From contig NZ_CP159253.1 in NCBI RefSeq assembly GCF_040438645.1, forward strand, positions 3,100,001-3,164,000: 64,000 bases of DNA, written 5' to 3'. A program made the position numbers and the translations under genes. The DNA comes from Mesorhizobium sp. WSM2240 (GTDB taxonomy: Bacteria > Pseudomonadota > Alphaproteobacteria > Rhizobiales > Rhizobiaceae). Shown here piece after piece: positions 33,227 to 40,656 of this stretch. The stretch's first letter is position 1. The number at the start of each line of letters is the position of its first letter. The notes beneath the pieces are model-generated. The model was not told the origin of the DNA. It saw only the letters and a program-made list of their open reading frames with translations, and searched no databases.

Positions 33227-35657
33227 GATTTTCGCAACAGAAGCCCCGAAATTCTGGGCTCTCGGCAAGCCCGCCATCCCCCTCCGCGTCGGGTTCAAGC
33301 GTCCGTGGATCGATGCGTGGCAGGTTTTCGCCGACCGCATGCCCACCGAGCGCGAGCAGCGCGAATGGCTGACCCAGAAGGCCGAGGGCAACATAGGTAT
33401 GCCCATGGGCGCCGCCTCGGGCATCGTCGCGATCGATGTCGACAGTGAAGACCCGCGTGTCCTGCGCGTCGTCGAGTCCGTCCTGCCGAGCTCGCCGTGG
33501 AAGCGTGTTGGCCGCAAGGGTGCGGTTTACGCCTACCGCTTCGAGGGCGAGCGCACCTTCCGTATCAAGGACGCGAACGGCGAAATGCTCCTGGAATGCC
33601 TCTCGAAGGGCACCCAGATCGTGCTTCCACCCTCGATCCACCCCGATACAGGCAAGGCATACGCCGCAAATTGCCATCTTTCGGAGGTCATGGGCTCGCT
33701 TCCGGCCCTTCCGAAGGGCGTCGAAACGCTGCTTCGTGAGGCCCTGAAGGCCGAAGGGATCGACCTTTCGTCGACCGGAAACACCAAAATCACGTCTTTT
33801 GTGCCCGCTGGGGCGCGCGATAACGCCCTCGTCTACCACGCTGGCCTGCTGGCCAGGGCCGTGACGCGCGCCGAGCGCAGCCTGGTCGAGGCCATGGGCG
33901 AGATGAAGGCCTGGGTTGAGGGCTACACCGAGAAGGTGGCCGGCGATGAGGTCTCGATCGAGAAGGCCCAGCTCAAGGTCGTCGACTTCCTGATGCGTGA
34001 CGTCACCGGCGACAAGCGTAAGGCCCTGCCGATGGGTTGGGATGACGGCCTGACCGAGGATGACAAGCAGAAGCTGGGTCTCACGATCACCGACGAGAAC
34101 GAGCGCTGGGACGCCGGCCGGATTGTGGACTTCCTCGTGAAGGAGTTCGAGCGCCACGTCTCGCCGGACACTGCTGGCTGGACGCACACGGTCGAGGTCG
34201 CCCTCGATCGCATCGCGCGCAACATCGAGCTCTCGTCGCTGGACGAGGAGCGCATCCTGAAGTTCATCGTGTCGCAGTCGAAGGGCTCCTACACGGTCGT
34301 CACCCTCCGCAAGGAGCTCGCCAAGCTGCGGGCCGGCGAGATTACCGGCACCGACCACTCGGAGGTCGCTCGCGCGGTCATCAAGGACCTGGAGCAGTAC
34401 GGCAAGCTTCGCCACAATGCTGGCCAGTTCTGGCAGTGGAAGGGCGCGGCCTGGGAAACGATCGACACGAACGACTTCGTGAAGCGTATTTCCGAGGATT
34501 ATGGGACGCTGCCGGTGTGCCGTCGCTTCTCGGACATCTCGCAGATCATCAAGCTGATGGCCGGCCTGCTCGCCGAACCGCTTCGCACGGTCTCCCTGAA
34601 TGGCGTGAACTTCGCCAACGGCTTCCTGACGGAGAATATGGAGCTGCGGAAGCACTCGCCGGAGTTCGGCTGCACCTATGTGCTGCCGTATCGCTTCCAG
34701 GAAGACTCGCGCTGCCCGCTTTTCATCCAGATGCTGGACGACAGCTGGGGTGAGGACGCCGATTACGGCGACAAGGTCATGGCACTGCAGGAAGCCCTCG
34801 CGGCGACCCTGATGGGCCTCGCACCGCGGTATCAGCGCGCTTTTTGCATGATTGGCCAGGCGCACTCGGGCAAGTCCCGCATTCTGGAGATCCTCAAGGG
34901 TCTGATGCCGGAAGGTTGCCACTCTGCGGTGCCGCCGACCGACTGGGGTGACAAGTTCATGCCGGCCCAGATGGCCGACAAGCTGGTCAACTTCGCCGGT
35001 GAAGTCTCGGAGAAGCGCGACATTGCCGGTGATATCTTCAAGAAGGTCATTTGTGGCGAGGAGATCGAGGCGCAGCACAAAAACCAGCCGATCTTCAAGT
35101 TCTATCCGCGCGCTGCGCAGTGGTTCGCCTCGAACCACACGCCGAAGACCAAGGATACGAGCGATGGATTTAATAGAAGGTGGCTGTTCCTGGAGTTCCC
35201 GCGGCGGGTGCCGGACGAGAAGAAGGTCATCGACATCGACCAGATCGTGCTTGCCGCCGAGCGTGAGCAGATCGTGGCCTGGGCGATGCAGTCCCTGGAG
35301 CGGTTGAAGGCCAACAAGGACTACACGATCCCGTCGTCCCACCTGGCGATGATCGACGAGATGGCGAACGCGAACAATTCGGTGCGCTATTTTTTGTCCC
35401 AGAGCCCTCGTCTTCGCGTGGGGAAGCGCGAGCACGAGGGCATTTCCCAGATCCGCACTATGGGGGATCCCCTCTTCGACGAATACTGGAGTTTCTGCAC
35501 CATGGCGGGGGGTGTTCAGCGTGTTGCGCGGACGAAATTCCACGCATTGATGAAAGAGCTGGCGGGAAGCTTCAAGTTCGAGCAGCTGAAAGAGACCCGG
35601 AGCGGGGGCTACGACATCGTATACAACTACGTCACAGTTGTGGGGATGAAGAACTAA
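33219..35657 (+). CDS. Bifunctional primase-polymerase / D5-type helicase
   Basis: 812 residues from ATG 33219, with TTAGGAG 8 bases upstream. N-terminal prim-pol domain: GIVAIDVDSED (about 68-78, the D-x-D metal site) and GTQIVLPPSIHP. The C-terminal SF3/D5-like helicase has Walker A GQAHSGKS at about 546-553, preceded by a D5_N-like region and followed by NHTPKTKDTSDGFNRRW as arginine-finger segment. It primes and unwinds phage DNA; no phage DNA polymerase is seen in the window, so host Pol III probably elongates. Confidence 0.9.
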   Translation: MTKIFATEAPKFWALGKPAIPLRVGFKRPWIDAWQVFADRMPTEREQREWLTQKAEGNIGMPMGAASGIVAIDVDSEDPRVLRVVESVLPSSPWKRVGRKGAVYAYRFEGERTFRIKDANGEMLLECLSKGTQIVLPPSIHPDTGKAYAANCHLSEVMGSLPALPKGVETLLREALKAEGIDLSSTGNTKITSFVPAGARDNALVYHAGLLARAVTRAERSLVEAMGEMKAWVEGYTEKVAGDEVSIEKAQLKVVDFLMRDVTGDKRKALPMGWDDGLTEDDKQKLGLTITDENERWDAGRIVDFLVKEFERHVSPDTAGWTHTVEVALDRIARNIELSSLDEERILKFIVSQSKGSYTVVTLRKELAKLRAGEITGTDHSEVARAVIKDLEQYGKLRHNAGQFWQWKGAAWETIDTNDFVKRISEDYGTLPVCRRFSDISQIIKLMAGLLAEPLRTVSLNGVNFANGFLTENMELRKHSPEFGCTYVLPYRFQEDSRCPLFIQMLDDSWGEDADYGDKVMALQEALAATLMGLAPRYQRAFCMIGQAHSGKSRILEILKGLMPEGCHSAVPPTDWGDKFMPAQMADKLVNFAGEVSEKRDIAGDIFKKVICGEEIEAQHKNQPIFKFYPRAAQWFASNHTPKTKDTSDGFNRRWLFLEFPRRVPDEKKVIDIDQIVLAAEREQIVAWAMQSLERLKANKDYTIPSSHLAMIDEMANANNSVRYFLSQSPRLRVGKREHEGISQIRTMGDPLFDEYWSFCTMAGGVQRVARTKFHALMKELAGSFKFEQLKETRSGGYDIVYNYVTVVGMKN

Positions 35658-35666
35658 TCACCGTCG

Positions 35667-35954
35667 ATGCTGATGAGTGGTGGGAATATGAAAAGTGGAT
35701 CAAATATGAGAGCGAAGATGACTTGTGAGACCGATATGAGTGACTTTGTCGATACTGTCGACGACGAGATCGACAACGTCATGGATGAGGGGGCCGAGCC
35801 GGAGGCAGTTGCGGCCGCTCTGTTGTTCGCCCTGGGCCAGTTCCTGGTCGACTTCATGCCGGCCGCAGAGGCGGTCGAGAACATCCAGTGGATGCTGGCG
35901 CAAACCGCCCCCGTCCTGGCGCAGTTGGAGCAGGAGAAGGGGACACTGCACTAA
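35667..35954 (+). CDS. Small acidic protein
   Basis: Up to 95 residues; in-frame ATGs at 35667, 35688 and 35736 are possible starts, the second with GGTGGGA upstream. The core (VDTVDDEIDNVMDEGAEPEA, then a hydrophobic helix LLFALGQFLVDFMP) is acidic and helical. It follows the helicase gene by 9 bases. Function unknown. Confidence 0.55.
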   Translation: MLMSGGNMKSGSNMRAKMTCETDMSDFVDTVDDEIDNVMDEGAEPEAVAAALLFALGQFLVDFMPAAEAVENIQWMLAQTAPVLAQLEQEKGTLH

Positions 35955-35955
35955 A

Positions 35956-35976
35956 TCCTCTTTTCCTAGAGTAACG
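35956..35976 (+). promoter_or_regulatory. CTAGAGT box, copy B
   Basis: TCCTCTTTTCCTAGAGTAACG starts 1 base after the stop of the small acidic gene. It differs from copy A at 3 of 21 positions. The only thing directly downstream is a structured 80-base stretch ending in a terminator, which suggests a small RNA. Confidence 0.5.
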
Positions 35977-36062
35977 CGTTTGACCGCTGGTTCTGACTCA
36001 GGTTAGCCATAGGGTCAGAAGACGGCAAGTACAGGGCGCTCTTCGGAGCGCCCTTTTCTTTT
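35977..36062 (+). ncRNA. Candidate structured small RNA
   Basis: Between box B and a UUCG-loop terminator lies an 86-base stretch with no credible frame. It can form a first stem TTCTGAC (35991-35997) / GTCAGAA (36014-36020) with a 16-base loop, then the terminator hairpin. A short transcript starting at box B would be 75-95 bases, typical of phage small RNAs. No covariation data are available, so this is a proposal. Confidence 0.4.
36033..36062 (+). terminator. Intrinsic terminator with UUCG tetraloop
   Basis: AGGGCGCTC-TTCG-GAGCGCCCT followed by TTTCTTTT. The C(UUCG)G loop is extra stable. The stem is nearly identical to the terminator at 59509, and it ends the replication unit or a small RNA. 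Confidence 0.9.
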
Positions 36063-36286
36063 GGGAGTAATATTAGTGCAATTCTCCAAAAATTTTTTGC
36101 AGTATGTGCGGCACCATTCCCGCCACAACCCCTTGATTATACTAGAAAAAGTGTCCCCTCCTTCTGTTTCCCAACCTGCTAGACCTGCTATTGTGTTTAT
36201 AGGGAATGAAACAAAAGAGAAAGGAGACAAGAGCAAGGCACATAGCGCGCATAGCGCGCCCCCCGCGAGCCCCCCAGGCGCGCGAT

Positions 36287-36326
36287 GGGAGAGGTGTGTC
36301 CAACGCAAATCCTGCTCAATTGAGCA
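36287..36326 (+). repeat. 40-bp leader element, copy 1
   Basis: GGGAGAGGTGTGTCCAA, nine variable bases, then the perfect 14-bp palindrome TGCTCAATTGAGCA. The same layout with identical spacing recurs at 37153. The palindrome contains TTG followed by AGC, which could start a 14-codon leader peptide ending at 36364. Confidence 0.65.
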
Positions 36327-36373
36327 ACCCACGCTCCCTGGGTCGAAGGCGGAGCTGTGACTGAAACACAACC

Positions 36374-36387
36374 TGCTCAATTGAGCA
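36374..36387. repeat. Palindrome TGCTCAATTGAGCA, second copy
   Basis: Identical to the palindrome of the first 40-bp element but without its left half. It lies 17 bases upstream of the ATG at 36404 and just ahead of the CGGAG ribosome binding site, a position suited to a repressor or a translational control site. Confidence 0.7.
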
Positions 36388-36403
36388 AATCGGAGTAAAC
36401 GAG

Positions 36404-37018
36404 ATGGAAACCAAGGGTTACACTTTGAACGGCGTTGCCGGTCGCATCCGCGATTTGGAAAACAAGGTTGGTGGTGCTTACTATGTGGCGCTCTGCTGGC
36501 TCGCAATGAACCGCTCAAGCGGCAAGGGCTCGAAGTCCGCGCTTGAAACGAAAATCTTCGGCAAGGACAAGCCGACGTCCACTTTCCGCAACGCATGGCG
36601 TATCGCCGACAAGGCCTTCGCCGAAGGCTTCCACGATGCGCACCGCAAGACGGTCGCGGAATTGGGGCTGGATGAGGCGGTGACCTTCGCGGTCCAATGC
36701 TTGGATGCGCATCGCACGGCGCTCGGCGTGACGACGATGAAGGATTACGAGGAGTTGTGCAAGTACGCCAGCGCCGAGGCGGTGCCTGCGCCGGAGCCTG
36801 AAGAGGCGGCCGAACCGGAAGTGCCGGAAGGCAAGGCCGAAGGCGAGACCGACGCGGACGGCAAGCCGGCCGAAGTGCCGGGGGCTGACATCATGGCCAA
36901 CCTGCGCAATGCCTGCGCGCAGCTGACCTTCGACCAGCTGGTCGAGCATGGTGCATGGGTGGCGGAAATGATCGAAGCCGCCCGCGCAGCCACCGAGAAG
37001 CAGTCCAAGGCCGCCTGA
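36404..37018 (+). CDS. Hypothetical protein with acidic Pro/Ala/Glu linker
   Basis: 204 residues, ATG with CGGAG eight bases upstream. A helical N-terminal domain (GYTLNGVAGRIRDLENKVGG, then FGKDKPTSTFRNAWRIADKA) is joined by an APEPEEAAEPEVPEGKAEGE linker (about 125-160) to a short helical C-terminus. It has no recognised family. The controlled leader ahead of it and its basic N-terminus would suit a DNA- or RNA-binding regulator, but this is inference. Confidence 0.65.
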   Translation: METKGYTLNGVAGRIRDLENKVGGAYYVALCWLAMNRSSGKGSKSALETKIFGKDKPTSTFRNAWRIADKAFAEGFHDAHRKTVAELGLDEAVTFAVQCLDAHRTALGVTTMKDYEELCKYASAEAVPAPEPEEAAEPEVPEGKAEGETDADGKPAEVPGADIMANLRNACAQLTFDQLVEHGAWVAEMIEAARAATEKQSKAA

Positions 37019-37026
37019 TCCTCCCT

Positions 37027-37050
37027 ACCCCACCCCCTCCGGGGGGTGGG
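37027..37050 (+). other. GC-rich hairpin after the 36404 gene
   Basis: A CCCACCCCC / GGGGGTGGG type stem with a very short loop lies just below the stop. It has no T tract, so it is a weak or factor-dependent terminator or an mRNA 3'-end structure. Confidence 0.5.
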
Positions 37051-37152
37051 CCTCCTCGCTCGCGCCTGCGCGTCCGTCTGACGCGCGAGGCTCTTCCTTT
37101 AGCGCGAGCTGAACAAATCCAAAATCGCCCGCCGTGCGGTTTGGCCCGCCAC

Positions 37153-37192
37153 GGGAGAGGTGCGTCCAAATCGAAGGGTGCTCAAATGAGCA
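37153..37192 (+). repeat. 40-bp leader element, copy 2 (overlaps a start codon)
   Basis: GGGAGAGGTGCGTCCAA, nine bases, then TGCTCAAATGAGCA. Compared with copy 1 the left half differs at one of 17 bases and the palindrome at one of 14, with identical spacing. The ATG of the next gene (37186) lies inside the palindrome. Confidence 0.65.
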
Positions 37193-37635
37193 AGATCCTC
37201 GCCGACCTGACCCAAAAGCCCCAGGGCCGGCAGTTTGCCCGCGCCACCGTCCTCGTCCACGACGAGGGCATCGGCGGCAACCCCGGCTCGCCGGTGGGTG
37301 CCAAGATCACCGGAAAACGCTGCCCGACAGGGCGGTGGAACAAGATGTCGTTCCCCGAGCGCGTCCCTACACGGCCCGTCATGGCCGAGGTGCGCGTATC
37401 GGGTGGCCAGCGCCAGCTCCAGCCCAAACGCAATCCAATGCGCCTGTACCGGCCGCAGGATCAGCGTGGTGTCCAGACGGTCTTTGTCATCTTTGACCGC
37501 GACACGGGGCAGGAGCTGGCGCGGGTGCGGGGCAATGCCTCGCACTGTGAAATCGAAGCCGAAAAACTCGCCCGCTCGCAAGGCTGCGAGTTCGCCGATC
37601 TGATCGTCAAGTTTGAAGGAGAGCTCGATGTTTAA
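37186..37635 (+). CDS. Hypothetical protein, start codon within palindrome
   Basis: 149 residues beginning MSKILADLTQKPQGRQFARA. The ATG is inside the palindrome of the second 40-bp element, with GAAGGG 8 bases upstream. Basic, with a Gly/Pro-rich first half (DEGIGGNPGSPVGAKITGKR) and a C-terminal strand/helix (TVFVIFDRDTGQELARVRGN). No family is recognised. It shares the leader element with the 36404 gene, so the two are probably co-regulated. Confidence 0.65.
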   Translation: MSKILADLTQKPQGRQFARATVLVHDEGIGGNPGSPVGAKITGKRCPTGRWNKMSFPERVPTRPVMAEVRVSGGQRQLQPKRNPMRLYRPQDQRGVQTVFVIFDRDTGQELARVRGNASHCEIEAEKLARSQGCEFADLIVKFEGELDV

Positions 37636-37822
37636 CGTCTTCTACGACACATCCAAGGCGAAGCGCATCCCGTACTGCATGGCTGGCATGTCGATGCAGG
37701 AGGCGCTTGGGCGCCTGGCCAAGTTCAAGGTGCGCTACCTCGACAGGAGCGGGCGCGGGCGCACGTATCCGAATGGTCGTGGCCGCTACGACATAAGGAA
37801 CGCTCGCGTTGAAGCACAATAG
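37628..37822 (+). CDS. Small basic protein
   Basis: 64 residues from ATG 37628 with AAGGAG six bases upstream; an upstream TTG is a shadow. Basic and aromatic (RYLDRSGRGRTYPNGRGRYD). It overlaps the previous gene by 8 bases. Possible nucleic-acid binder; function unknown. Confidence 0.6.
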   Translation: MFNVFYDTSKAKRIPYCMAGMSMQEALGRLAKFKVRYLDRSGRGRTYPNGRGRYDIRNARVEAQ

Positions 37823-38078
37823 CCCCGGCGCGCAGCGGGTCCAGGCCCCGACGCTGGATCAGGAACTGGCCATTAGACAGATGCTGCCCGCGAGCGTGGT
37901 CAATTTCGCGATGCAGAAGCTCCACGCCTCGTTCGGCTGGTGGTCACTGGTCGAGCTCGTCGAGAACAGAGGTGAGCTGGGCGCGCTGGAGCAGCTGAAG
38001 CGCGTGAATGCGATGGACCACGTCAACAATTACGGCCCCGAGTTTTACCGGGGGCTGTCGCCGTGGAGGAACTACTGA
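37809..38078 (+). CDS. Small hypothetical protein, TTG start
   Basis: 89 residues if the TTG at 37809 (AAGGA upstream) is used; a later ATG at 37881 would shorten it. Helical (LAIRQMLPASVVNFAMQKLH; GWWSLVELVENRGELGALEQ). It overlaps the preceding gene by 14 bases. Unknown function. Confidence 0.55.
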   Translation: MKHNSPGAQRVQAPTLDQELAIRQMLPASVVNFAMQKLHASFGWWSLVELVENRGELGALEQLKRVNAMDHVNNYGPEFYRGLSPWRNY

Positions 38079-38104
38079 ACATCAACCAAGCTTGAGGTTT
38101 TCGG

Positions 38105-38260
38105 ATGCGTGGTTTTGTAGTGACCAATACAGATGGTCGCAAGGTCTACGAGTTCACGCCAGTCACGGCACCAACGGTGCCGACCTGGCTTCAAATTTCA
38201 ATCTCGGCCGGTGTGGCGTTCCTCATCGGCTTCGTGATCACAGGAGCAGTCGGATGCTGA
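38105..38260 (+). CDS. Small single-pass membrane protein
   Basis: 51 residues, MRGFVVTNTDGRKVYEF start, with GAGGT upstream. The C-terminal half is a transmembrane segment (WLQISISAGVAFLIGFVITG). It overlaps the next gene by 7 bases. Topology suggests an inner-membrane phage effector; function unknown. Confidence 0.6.
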   Translation: MRGFVVTNTDGRKVYEFTPVTAPTVPTWLQISISAGVAFLIGFVITGAVGC

Positions 38261-38397
38261 ACCATCCATACTATCGCTCGGCCAAGGCCGAACAGCGGGA
38301 GGAAGCCATCGAGAAGGCGGCGATCGAGGCCATAAGGTACCTCGAAAAGCAGCAGACTCGGCCCATTACCGGCAGGGTTCTGGAAGCCTTACATTAA
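38254..38397 (+). CDS. Small charged helical protein
   Basis: 47 residues from ATG 38254 with CAGGAG upstream. Charged helix (AEQREEAIEKAAIEAIRYLE). Last gene before the terminator at 38403. Function unknown. Confidence 0.6.
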   Translation: MLNHPYYRSAKAEQREEAIEKAAIEAIRYLEKQQTRPITGRVLEALH

Positions 38398-38402
38398 GAT
38401 TT

Positions 38403-38445
38403 CGAAATAAGCCTTTGGTATCGTTGGCTTATTTCGTCCTTTTTA
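38403..38445 (+). terminator. Intrinsic terminator
   Basis: An 11-bp perfect stem CGAAATAAGCC / GGCTTATTTCG with a 12-base loop is followed by TCCTTTTTA. It ends the 36404-38397 unit. Confidence 0.9.
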
Positions 38446-38532
38446 TAAGGTTTCTTTTTTCTTCTCCTTCCCCAATGCGTAGGAAAATAATAGGGGGAGT
38501 AATACCAAAAACCTAATCGGTGTCGCGGGAAT

Positions 38533-38549
38533 TTTTCTCTTCCTAGAGT
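38533..38549 (+). promoter_or_regulatory. CTAGAGT box, copy C
   Basis: TTTTCTCTTCCTAGAGT shares the whole CTAGAGT core and 7 of 10 preceding bases with copy B. It lies 93 bases upstream of the 38642 gene. A bulged hairpin (ACCAAAGGG ... CCCTTTTGGT, about 38559-38592) lies in the leader after it. Confidence 0.45.
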
Positions 38550-38641
38550 GAGAGTTAAAACCAAAGGGCATAATGCGATTTCCCCTTTTGGTCCCCCCAT
38601 CACCTAGCGACCCCAACCGGCCCAACCACGAGATATTGATT

Positions 38642-39031
38642 ATGTCCAAACTCGACCAGGTCTTTGAGGCCTACCGGGACTACACCCGGCGTTCATTAGA
38701 GACCCGCAAGCACCGCCAGTCCGTAACTGGCTGGTCGAGCTCCCCGCTCAAGGTGATCCACGATTGGTCAGCCCACGACGGCACTCGCATGATCAGCATC
38801 CCGGCCCACCTCCGTCTCCCGGACGTGAACCCGCTCCTGATCGATTTCAATCTCCAGATGATCTGGGCCCGCACACTCACTGGCATCGACGGTCGCCTGC
38901 GCCTGATCGACCACCTATATGAGAACCTGTCGCGTCCAAGGCAACTGCATCTGGAAACGATCGAGATCACCCGCCTCGTCCTGTTCAAAGGAGATCCACG
39001 CGATGGCGCCCCGAAAGAAGCCGCTCCGTGA
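38642..39031 (+). CDS. Hypothetical protein
   Basis: 129 residues from ATG 38642, beginning MSKLDQVFEAYRDYTRRSLE. Basic helical start, then WARTLTGIDGRLRLIDHLYE and an acidic-basic end. No family recognised. It is the first gene after the terminator at 38403 and overlaps the next gene by 29 bases. Confidence 0.55.
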   Translation: MSKLDQVFEAYRDYTRRSLETRKHRQSVTGWSSSPLKVIHDWSAHDGTRMISIPAHLRLPDVNPLLIDFNLQMIWARTLTGIDGRLRLIDHLYENLSRPRQLHLETIEITRLVLFKGDPRDGAPKEAAP

Positions 39032-39434
39032 GCGTATCATGGCGCTCACCAAACACGGTGACTGCCACATCTGGACCGGACAAATGAAGCAGGGCAAGCC
39101 CTATCTCAAGGGCGTGGGTAATCCAGTGCGCCATCTACTGGGCATCGAGACCGACCGCATCCAGGTGCGTCTCGACTGTCCACGCGAAGACCCGCGCTGC
39201 ATCAAGATCGACCATCAGCGGGTCATCGTGGAGCAGAACCACAAATACGACGACGCTCCCCTCCCCACCTGGGAGGACCCCCGCGTCACCTCGTCAGGCT
39301 TCTCACAAGCCCAACTCGACGAGATCGAGGAGGAGGTCCAGGCCCTGACCGAGGACCCCACCCTGATCGAGTTCTTCGACAACCCCGACCCACGGGTCAA
39401 AGAGGAGATCCTGCGCCGTGTCCAAGCTACCTGA
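39003..39434 (+). CDS. Degenerate HNH-endonuclease-like protein
   Basis: 143 residues from ATG 39003 (AAAGGAGA upstream). The order CHIWTGQMKQGKPYLKG, RHLLGIET, LDCPREDPRCIKIDHQRVI and a following asparagine resembles phage HNH enzymes (CWxWTG ... HRxxY ... CxNPxCxxPxHL). The central histidine pair of the active site is replaced (RLDCP), so catalysis is doubtful, though cysteines for a zinc site remain. It may be an inactive homing nuclease or a DNA-binding protein. Confidence 0.55.
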   Translation: MAPRKKPLRERIMALTKHGDCHIWTGQMKQGKPYLKGVGNPVRHLLGIETDRIQVRLDCPREDPRCIKIDHQRVIVEQNHKYDDAPLPTWEDPRVTSSGFSQAQLDEIEEEVQALTEDPTLIEFFDNPDPRVKEEILRRVQAT

Positions 39435-39717
39435 ATTTATCCGCTTCTGGACCGCCCCCTTCCACGTCACCATGGATGGGATCAAGGACGCCAACGGCTG
39501 CTGGATATGCTCCGCAGCAAACAACAAGCTCGCCCACGAGCTGGTCGAGCTGATGAACTTCGCCGCCCGGGCGCACCACGCCCTGACCGAGATCATGACC
39601 TACCGCGAGGACGTGTCGCCGCTCACGACAGCGTGCCAGATGATCGACCTCGCGGAGGAGGTCTACACCAATCCGCCAGTTGGGCCGAGCGCTTCGGGCG
39701 CACCAGCTGGACCCTAG
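39418..39717 (+). CDS. Hypothetical protein, GTG start
   Basis: 99 residues; GTG at 39418 with AGAGGAGA 9 bases upstream. Contains CWICSAANNKLAHELVEL and a long helix with HHALTEIMTYRED, ending in a Pro/Gly/Ala tail. It overlaps the HNH-like gene by 17 bases. Unknown function. Confidence 0.6.
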   Translation: MSKLPEFIRFWTAPFHVTMDGIKDANGCWICSAANNKLAHELVELMNFAARAHHALTEIMTYREDVSPLTTACQMIDLAEEVYTNPPVGPSASGAPAGP

Positions 39718-40128
39718 ACTGCTCATCGACGTGAGCAGCCATCCGACAGGAGGCCTATTATGAAACTCGCCTGAACCACCCGCTTGCCTACGTCACGAAC
39801 TAAAATCGGCCCAGCAGGGCATCTGACATAGCGCCCCCATCTGTTTGCCATCCGGCCTGCCGGCGCACCTTCAAATCTCTTGAAACAATTGGTCAGCCAG
39901 ACGTGTGAGTACGGGCCACGAGCCGCCAGTACGACGTGTGTTGAACCATAATATCTATCCCTGACGGGGGTCTTCACCGACCTTAATCGTGCGTGTTGTC
40001 TGCAGCGAGAATGTGGACCGACCCCGCTGCCGCGAGAGGTGCAGCAAACTACCTTACCTCACCCAGAAAGCCAGAAGGACGTCCCGTTGCCCCGGGACGT
40101 CCTTTTTCATTTCCAGGAGCAACCAAGC
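39718..40128 (+). other. 411-bp gap between transcription units
   Basis: No credible gene. It contains a short stem CTGCTCA / TGAGCAG (39720-39739), a consensus AGGAGG followed by a four-codon frame (ATG AAA CTC GCC stop, from about 39761), and an intrinsic terminator at 40075. No tRNA-like T-arm was found. A promoter for the operon starting at 40129 should lie here or read through the terminator, but no clear one was recognised. Confidence 0.5.
40075..40109 (+). terminator. Intrinsic terminator ahead of the small-gene operon
   Basis: AAGGACGTCCC / GGGACGTCCTT stem with an 8-base loop, then TTTTTC. It lies only 20-25 bases before the kinase gene, so it may act as an attenuator for the following operon. 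Confidence 0.88.
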
Positions 40129-40656
40129 ATGCACATCCGAGCCCAGATCAATCACGCCTACCGGCACATGACTATCAACCCCGCCAAGCTCCGCTCACTC
40201 GGGTACAAGCAGCTGGGCCAGGGCGCATTCTCCCGCGCCTTCTATCACCCGGACGCCCCGGACGTCGTCGTCAAGATCGGCTCGCGCCGCTCGCGTGTGA
40301 ACCGCTGCAGACACCTGCGCGATGCATTCCCCGACTTCGCCAAGGCGATCATCCGCGGCGAGATCCGCAGCAAGTTCTTCCCCAAGATCTACGCGATCAT
40401 GGAGGACGGCGACCACTTCTGCTGCGTGATGCGCCGCTACCAGAAATTCACCGGGCGGAACACCAAGCGGTCCATCACCGCGACCGCCAGCAAGCTCAAC
40501 CGTGGCTGGGTTCACGGTACACCGAACGTCCGCAGGTTCGGCCGCGCGATCGAAGCCCTCCTCACGCAATGGACCACGCTCGACATCTGTGGCCCCAACA
40601 TCATGCAGGACAGCAATGGCACTCCTATCCTCACTGATCCAGTCTGCTATAGCTAA
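40129..40656 (+). CDS. Mini protein-kinase-like protein
   Basis: 175 residues from ATG 40129 with CAGGAG upstream. Kinase signatures are present though the protein is small: glycine loop LGQGAFSRAF (G30, G32), VVVKIG with K49, a catalytic-loop-like LDICGPNIM (D152, N157) and a metal-binding LTDP (D170, in place of DFG). The fold is probably a reduced N-lobe plus catalytic loop, as in several phage kinases. Target unknown; early modification of host proteins is typical of phage kinases. The next gene overlaps its end by 41 bases. Confidence 0.72.
   Translation: MHIRAQINHAYRHMTINPAKLRSLGYKQLGQGAFSRAFYHPDAPDVVVKIGSRRSRVNRCRHLRDAFPDFAKAIIRGEIRSKFFPKIYAIMEDGDHFCCVMRRYQKFTGRNTKRSITATASKLNRGWVHGTPNVRRFGRAIEALLTQWTTLDICGPNIMQDSNGTPILTDPVCYS

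Larger units (their letters stand above)
36063..36403. promoter_or_regulatory. AT-rich leader region with palindromic elements
   Basis: About 340 bp without a credible gene. The first part is AT-rich (TTGATTATACTAGAAAAAGTG near 36133). An AAAGGAGA at about 36219 resembles a ribosome binding site, but no start codon follows it closely. GC-rich CATAGCGCG repeats precede the 40-bp element at 36287. Two identical TGCTCAATTGAGCA palindromes (36313-36326 and 36374-36387) lead to the gene at 36404. A promoter/operator region is inferred. Confidence 0.55.

Noticed and set aside
33213..35543. 776-residue minus-strand frame
   Set aside because: It mirrors the prim-pol/helicase gene, whose motifs are unmistakable on the plus strand.
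36241..36290. CRISPR-like repeat (CATAGCGCG twice)
   Set aside because: Only two short adjacent copies without spacer structure; no array in the window.
36061..36360. 99-residue plus-strand frame in the leader region
   Set aside because: Starts inside the T tract of a terminator, has no ribosome site and covers the repeated regulatory element.
36015..36596. 193-residue minus-strand frame
   Set aside because: Runs across a terminator, repeated palindromes and the start of the 36404 gene; composition is not protein-like.
39723..39977. 84-residue minus-strand frame in the 411-bp gap
   Set aside because: No ribosome site, no family and an isolated strand; weaker evidence than for the two accepted minus-strand genes.
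39780..39990. Possible tRNA gene in the gap
   Set aside because: No GTTC-type T-arm, acceptor pairing or anticodon stem could be assembled by eye.
39993..40637. 214-residue plus-strand frame
   Set aside because: Pro/Arg-rich shadow of the kinase gene in another frame, reading through a terminator.
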